Source: JBLNBQ01 sp050260095
Lineage (GTDB): Bacteria; Bacillota; UBA5301; DYFA01
Reading direction: 5' to 3'
DNA length: 25,886 bases
Assembly: GCA_050260095.1 (NCBI GenBank)
Contig: JBLNBQ010000091.1
Coordinates: forward strand, 1 to 25,886
The notes beneath the pieces were generated by a model. It made no database searches, was not told where the DNA came from, and saw only the letters and a list, made by a program, of their open reading frames with translations. Positions within the stretch are counted from its first letter, which is position 1. Each line of letters opens with the position of its first letter. Positions 21,718-25,886 of this stretch are shown one piece after another. The position numbers and the translations under genes were made by a program.

Positions 21718-22323
21718 ATGACCGACGACCAAGACGCCCTCCGCGCGCAACTCCGCCAAACAGCCCGGGCCGCCCGGGCGGCGCTGGCTCCCGCAGCCCG
21801 CGCCGCCGCCGACTCGGCTATCGCCCGGCGGTTTCTCGCCCTCCCACCGGTGGAGGCGGCGCAAGCGCTCGGCCTCTACCTGTCGTTGCCTGGCGAGGTG
21901 GCCACGCAGCCGATCATCGACGCCCTGCGGCGAAGAACCAGCCCCCCAATCCTCGGTGCACCGGTAGTGTTGCCCGGAAGACAGTTGGCCATCTTCCCGC
22001 TGCCCCAGGATCCCGACCGGCTCGAGCACGGGCCCTTCGGACTTAGGCAACCGCCCACGGCCGGCGTGTCCCCTCTCTCCTTGAGCGCGTTGGACGTCCT
22101 GGTCCTGCCCGGGCTCGCCTTCGACCGGGCAGGCCATCGCCTTGGATTCGGCGCCGGTTACTACGACCGGCTGCTCGCCGGCCGGAAAGAAACAGGGCGA
22201 CCCCTGCTGGTCGCCCTGGCCTATGCGGTGCAACTGGTCCCGTCGGTGCCCTCCGCCCCTCATGATGTTCCCGTGGACTTGATCGTGACGGAAGGCGAGC
22301 TTATCCAGCCGCTCAAAGCTTGA
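21718..22323 (+). CDS. 5-formyltetrahydrofolate cyclo-ligase
   Basis: This enzyme turns 5-formyl-THF into 5,10-methenyl-THF using ATP. The 201-residue protein has an Arg/Ala-rich N-terminal helix, the substrate region LGLYLSLPGEVATQPII, LVLPGLAFDRAGHRLGFGAGYYDR with the family's GFGxGYYDR loop, and DVPVDLIVTE near the end. ATG 21718 has GGGAGG five bases upstream. It is the only core gene on the + strand here. Its last 11 bases overlap the end of the convergent receptor gene. Confidence 0.93.
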   Translation: MTDDQDALRAQLRQTARAARAALAPAARAAADSAIARRFLALPPVEAAQALGLYLSLPGEVATQPIIDALRRRTSPPILGAPVVLPGRQLAIFPLPQDPDRLEHGPFGLRQPPTAGVSPLSLSALDVLVLPGLAFDRAGHRLGFGAGYYDRLLAGRKETGRPLLVALAYAVQLVPSVPSAPHDVPVDLIVTEGELIQPLKA

Positions 22324-24022
22324 ACTTGGCCACTTCGCTCTGCAGTTCCTGCGCCATCCGGGCCAACGCGTCGGAAGAGGCCGCGATCTGCTGAACCGAG
22401 GCCGTCTGCTCCTCGGCCCCCGCCGAGACCTCTTCGGCCGAGGCGGCCGCCTCTTCCGTAATGTTGGCGATGTTCTCGACCGCCTGAACCACCTGCTCGG
22501 CGCCCTGGGTCACCTGCACGGCCGAATCGGTCACCTCGTGGATGCGCTTCACCACCGTCTCGACGGCGGCGGCGATCTCCTGGAAGGCCCGGCCGGTCTC
22601 ACCGATCACGGCCGTTCCCGCAGCCACTTCCTTGGTCCCGGCTTCCATGGACGAAACCGCTTTGCCCGTCTCCGTCTGGATCTCGCGGATCAGGCCGGCG
22701 ATCTGTTCGGCGGCCTGCCGGGACTGCTCAGCCAGCTTTCGGACCTCTTCCGCGACAACCGCGAAACCGCGCCCCTGCTCTCCAGCCCGGGCCGCCTCGA
22801 TCGCGGCGTTCAGGGCCAGCAAGTTGGTCTGGTCGGCGATCCCGGTGATCACGTCGACGATCTGGCCGATCTCCCTCGACCGCTCCCCCAGGCCCTTGAC
22901 CACCTGCGCCGAAGAGGAGACGGTCTCCGAGATGGAGGTCATCTGGTCCACCGACTTGTCCGCCGATTGCCGGCCCGAGTTGGCCAACTCCGACGCCCGG
23001 TTCGACTCGGTCACCATCGCCTGCAGCCGTTCCGTGACCCCGCGGAGCAAGCCCATCATCTGCCCGGTGGTCTCATCGGCCAACGCCGCCGACTTGGACT
23101 GCTCTTCGGTCCCCTTGGCCAACTGTTCGATGGTGGAAGCCACCTGCGAGGTCGTCTTGCCGGTCTCGCTGGCTGAGGCGGCCAGTTGCTCGCTCGAGGT
23201 CGCCACCTGTTCCGCTGTGCGCGAGACCTGGAGGATGAGCCCCCGCAGGTTCTCGATGGCCAGGTTGAGGGCGTTGGCCGCCGCACCGATCTCATCCCGG
23301 CTGTGGACATCGGCCGTCTGGGTCAGGTCGCCCTGGGCCACGCTCTCAGCCGTCGCCACGATCTTGTTCAGCGGCTTGGTGATCAGGCCGGCGATGAAGA
23401 TGCCCATCAGCACGTTGATGACGATGCCGAAGAGCATGATCCAGATCTGCCCCCAAAGGGCGCTCTGGTACGTGCCCTTGCTGCCGTCATACGTCTTGGC
23501 GGCTTCCTCCTGCACCTTCGCGACCAGCTTGTCCAGCGTCGCCGCGACCGAGCTGGCCCGGATATTCAGCGAGGTGGCCATCGCGTCCATCGCCGACGTG
23601 TGACCGTTCTGGACCATGCTCCGCACTATCGCCTGCTCATCCCGGAGAAGGGCGGCCAGGTTGTCGCCCACCTTGCCGAACTCCGCCGCATCCTCGCCGA
23701 CCAGGGTCGTCTTGACCGCCGCCACCGCCTTGTTGACGTCCTTCACTTCCTTATCGAACTCCGCGGCGGCTTTCTCCCGCGCGTCAGCGTCCATCCCGGC
23801 AGCCACGCGCTGCCTGGCGGCCTCCATCTGCCCCAACTGGGTGGTCACGGATTCAAGACCGGCCACCTGCACCAGATGCTTGGTGTAAATTTCCTCAGCG
23901 ACCTTGTTCACCGCTCCCAGCTTCAAGAGCGCCGCACCGCTGATCCAGAACAGGTTAACCGCCAAGAGGATGTTCAGGATGAGCATCTTGCGTTGGGTCT
24001 TGAGATTGTACAACCACTGCAT
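22313..24022 (-). CDS. Methyl-accepting chemotaxis protein
   Basis: A chemoreceptor that would signal through CheW and CheA to the flagellar motor or another output. From ATG 24022 it has 569 residues: TM1 about 12-33, a periplasmic-type four-helix bundle sensor (about 40-185), TM2 about 191-213, HAMP about 214-267, and a long coiled coil. The signalling tip includes DQTNLLALNAAIEAARAGEQ and GRGFAVVAEEVRKLAEQS (about 397-434). The sensor resembles the 4HB_MCP type; the ligand is unknown. GGGGAGGG precedes the start; a longer start at 24049 overlaps cheW without a ribosome binding site of its own. It follows cheW by 23 bases. Confidence 0.95.
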   Translation of the reverse strand: MQWLYNLKTQRKMLILNILLAVNLFWISGAALLKLGAVNKVAEEIYTKHLVQVAGLESVTTQLGQMEAARQRVAAGMDADAREKAAAEFDKEVKDVNKAVAAVKTTLVGEDAAEFGKVGDNLAALLRDEQAIVRSMVQNGHTSAMDAMATSLNIRASSVAATLDKLVAKVQEEAAKTYDGSKGTYQSALWGQIWIMLFGIVINVLMGIFIAGLITKPLNKIVATAESVAQGDLTQTADVHSRDEIGAAANALNLAIENLRGLILQVSRTAEQVATSSEQLAASASETGKTTSQVASTIEQLAKGTEEQSKSAALADETTGQMMGLLRGVTERLQAMVTESNRASELANSGRQSADKSVDQMTSISETVSSSAQVVKGLGERSREIGQIVDVITGIADQTNLLALNAAIEAARAGEQGRGFAVVAEEVRKLAEQSRQAAEQIAGLIREIQTETGKAVSSMEAGTKEVAAGTAVIGETGRAFQEIAAAVETVVKRIHEVTDSAVQVTQGAEQVVQAVENIANITEEAAASAEEVSAGAEEQTASVQQIAASSDALARMAQELQSEVAKFKL

Positions 24023-24045
24023 GCGTTTCCCTCCCCGCCCAATGG

Positions 24046-24510
24046 TCAAGCCGTAAGGCCGGCTTCAGCCAGAGAAAGCCCGGGCATCAGCTTCTCGAGA
24101 TCGAGCAGCATAAGCAGGCGCTGGTCCAACTTGCCGACGCCTGTCAGAAAGCCCTGATCGGCCCCGGCCACGGCGGGCGGTGGGTCGATCGTTCCGACCG
24201 GCAAACGCAGAACTTCGGAGACGTCATCCACCGTGATCCCGACGGTCTTGTCGCCGACTTCGACCACGATGATCCGGCTCTTGTCGTCGTGCGCGCTCTG
24301 CCCCAGGTCAAAAAGGCGCTTCAAGTCAACGACCGGGATGACCCGTCCACGTAGATTGATGACGCCCTCGACGAAGGACGGAGCCTTGGGCATCTGGGTG
24401 ATGGCGGCCATGCGGATGATCTCTTGGACCTGACCAACGGGTACGCCGTACTCCTCCTCGCCGAGCGAAAAGACAACCAACTGAACCTCCTGCTCGATTC
24501 CAGAAACCAC
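24046..24510 (-). CDS. cheW: Chemotaxis coupling protein CheW
   Basis: CheW links receptors to the kinase CheA. The protein is a single CheW domain (SH3-like beta barrels): VVFSLGEEEYGVPVGQVQEIIRM near the start, VEGVINLRGRVIPVVDLKRLF in the middle, and GITVDDVSEVLRL after it. GTG 24510 gives 154 residues and has GGAGGTG six bases upstream; ATG 24525 would add five residues but the bases before it hold only a weak site. Both are possible. It precedes the receptor gene closely, which suggests a dedicated pair; no cheA or other che genes are in the window. Confidence 0.93.
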   Translation of the reverse strand: MVSGIEQEVQLVVFSLGEEEYGVPVGQVQEIIRMAAITQMPKAPSFVEGVINLRGRVIPVVDLKRLFDLGQSAHDDKSRIIVVEVGDKTVGITVDDVSEVLRLPVGTIDPPPAVAGADQGFLTGVGKLDQRLLMLLDLEKLMPGLSLAEAGLTA

Positions 24511-24589
24511 AGGCACCACCTCCATGATTTGCCCTGTTGTCCTGAATTCTCCAATGAACCTGCAAATCCTGCCACCGCGCGGCCCTTTG

Positions 24590-25378
24590 CTACGACATCT
24601 GAAGCAAATTGGTGAGTTGCTTCGCGTTGAGGGGAGCGCTGCCCTGGAAGTGGTTGTTCATGGCGACCAGCACGAGGCCAACCTCGGCCTCCATGCGTCT
24701 CAGGACGGGAACCCACTCGGCGAGTTCCTCTTCCGAGTAGCGGTAGTCATAGCGTTCGTGGCTGGCCTCGTGGCGCCACCATTTGGCGTAGTTCCGCCCG
24801 TGAAACCTGACGTAGCCAGGCCGGGCCGTCGTCCACGGCACCGGCGGGAGCAGCCCGGGCAAGCGAGGCTCGTCCACTGCGACGAAGCCCAGTCGTTCCT
24901 GCCTGAGCAAGGCCTGCACCTCATCGGTGAGCCAGGAACGATGCCGGAACTCGACCAAGACCGGCAGTTCGCCCATCTCCGCTCGCCAGCGCTTCAGGAA
25001 GGCCTGGTTGGGAGGATTGTTCCGAAAGGCATTGGGGAACTGGGCCAGGATTGCGGCCAGCCGCCCATCGGGAACCAGGCATTCGACAGCGTTTCGGAAT
25101 TGGGCGAACGAAGCGTCCAGCGCGCTGGGACCGATCTCCCGGTGCTGGTGGGTCAGGCCCTGGAAAGCCTTGACCACAAACGTGAACCCCCCGGGCGTGC
25201 GCTCGGCCATCGAGGTGAGCAGCCGTTCATCGGGCATCCGGTAGAAAGTGGTGTTGACTTCAACGAAGGGAAAATGCCCGGCGTAATAGCCGAGCATTCT
25301 CGATGAAGGCAGGTCGGCCGGGTAGAAAGGACCCCGCCAATCCTGATATGAGTACCCCGAGGTGGCGACCAGGATCAC
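24590..25378 (-). CDS. DUF72 family protein (YecE-like)
   Basis: The 262-residue protein is a DUF72 member, a TIM-barrel-like family of unknown reaction. Signature parts are the start VATSGYSYQDWRGPFYP, the segment FVEVNTTFYRMP, VEFRHRSW near residue 143, and a late GYVRFHGRNYAKWW. Its GTG overlaps the upstream stop as GTGA, so its translation is probably coupled to the DRTGG gene. The 64 bases between its stop and cheW hold no clear terminator. Confidence 0.88.
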   Translation of the reverse strand: MILVATSGYSYQDWRGPFYPADLPSSRMLGYYAGHFPFVEVNTTFYRMPDERLLTSMAERTPGGFTFVVKAFQGLTHQHREIGPSALDASFAQFRNAVECLVPDGRLAAILAQFPNAFRNNPPNQAFLKRWRAEMGELPVLVEFRHRSWLTDEVQALLRQERLGFVAVDEPRLPGLLPPVPWTTARPGYVRFHGRNYAKWWRHEASHERYDYRYSEEELAEWVPVLRRMEAEVGLVLVAMNNHFQGSAPLNAKQLTNLLQMS

Positions 25379-25886
25379 TGCTGAATCCCCTGCCAGATGG
25401 CCTGGAAATCGCAGTAGCGGTCAAGATTCTCCCGGGCCACGGCGATGCCCCGGCGGTCTCCCGGTCGCAGCTTACGAACGACCTGATGCAGTCGTTCGAT
25501 GGTGGCGTACGTGTCGGTCGGCACGAGCAGAACCGGTACCCCCTTTTCCGCCGCCTTGCCGAGCACCTTCACATCCGGATAGAGGCCGCCTGTCAAGATG
25601 AGTATCGACGTGCTGGTCTCGAGAGCCGCAAGAGCAATGTCCGCCCGGTCTCCGCCGGTGATGACCGCCTTGTGGAACGACCGTCTGAAATAGCTCAAGG
25701 CCGACTCCGGGGTCATGGCGCCAATGACGACTTCCTCGACCAACTGATCGGTCTTCTCGTCGCCGACCAGCATCTCCCCGCCGAGAATGTCCCAAACCTC
25801 CCGCACCGTCGGCGCCGTTAGTTCGGTTCGAGCCGGCACGATCCCCAGCACCTTGCCCCCCCGCTGTTCGGCCAAGGGCCGCCACA
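25375..25886 (-). CDS. DRTGG-domain phosphotransacetylase-like protein (partial, 5' end beyond the window)
   Basis: Only the C-terminal 169 residues are in the window; the frame is open to the right edge. The visible part contains a DRTGG domain: PARTELTAPTVREVWDILGG, VVIGAMTPESALSYFRR, AVITGGDRADIALAALET and LILTGGLYPDVKVLGKA. This domain sits between a BioD-like P-loop region and the catalytic part in long phosphotransacetylases, or forms stand-alone proteins of about 350 residues with a BioD-like N-terminus. As nothing but a short tail follows the domain here, the stand-alone type is more likely. The function of that type is unknown; a nucleotide-sensing role is only inferred from the domain in related proteins. 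Confidence 0.82.
   Translation of the reverse strand, partial: WRPLAEQRGGKVLGIVPARTELTAPTVREVWDILGGEMLVGDEKTDQLVEEVVIGAMTPESALSYFRRSFHKAVITGGDRADIALAALETSTSILILTGGLYPDVKVLGKAAEKGVPVLLVPTDTYATIERLHQVVRKLRPGDRRGIAVARENLDRYCDFQAIWQGIQQ

Noticed and set aside
1..25886. CRISPR array, insertion sequence ends, rRNA genes
   Set aside because: No regularly spaced repeats, transposase genes, terminal inverted repeats with target duplication, or rRNA sequence were seen.

Overview
The window looks like chromosomal DNA from a GC-rich (I estimate a little over 60 % G+C) endospore-forming Bacillota of the clostridial type. The pointers are a BofC-like sporulation protein, the orders dgt-dnaG-rpoD-(tRNA)-trmK-nif3 and yebC-bofC-ruvC-ruvA-ruvB-queH-recO, a stand-alone pyruvate phosphate dikinase, strong AGGAGG-type ribosome binding sites and many GTG starts. 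The species cannot be named from sequence alone.

Layout. Bases 1-2589 (+ strand) are the accessory part: a hairpin-rich stretch, a divergent tyrosine recombinase (269-1237), a strong sigma-A promoter with a terminator-like hairpin, and a second, XerC/D-like tyrosine recombinase whose 5' end appears frameshifted at a run of seven C. Its 3' end runs into the terminator and 3' end of rnpB (RNase P RNA, 2574-2928, - strand). From rnpB to about 21580 almost everything is on the - strand and is core genome. In transcription order the units are: pcm-like / pgsA-like / prsW-like (21580-19367); yebC with its own promoter and terminator; bofC-ruvC-ruvA-ruvB-queH-DUF2905-recO-DUF4342 (18392-13551), preceded by a sigma-G-like promoter; ppdK, alone between a -10 box and a perfect terminator; UPF0016-dgt-dnaG-rpoD (10675-6342); a GNAT acetyltransferase; and a tRNA(CAU)-trmK-nif3-zinc finger-rnhA unit that leads into rnpB, which also has its own promoter.

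At the right, a 5-formyltetrahydrofolate cyclo-ligase gene lies on the + strand (21718-22323) and converges with a chemotaxis pair (cheW then a methyl-accepting receptor, - strand). Next come a DUF72 gene and a DRTGG-domain phosphotransacetylase-like gene cut by the right edge.

How they work together: dgt, dnaG and rpoD link nucleotide hydrolysis, replication priming and housekeeping transcription; ruvABC and recO serve recombinational repair; queH, trmK, the tRNA and rnpB serve tRNA maturation; cheW and the receptor form a signalling pair. Most of the window is ordinary core genome. The most unusual part is the recombinase/rnpB end: structured DNA or RNA upstream of the first integrase, two unrelated recombinases side by side, an apparent frameshift, and an integrase tail built on the rnpB terminator. 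I did not find a clear new defence or mobile system beyond that.
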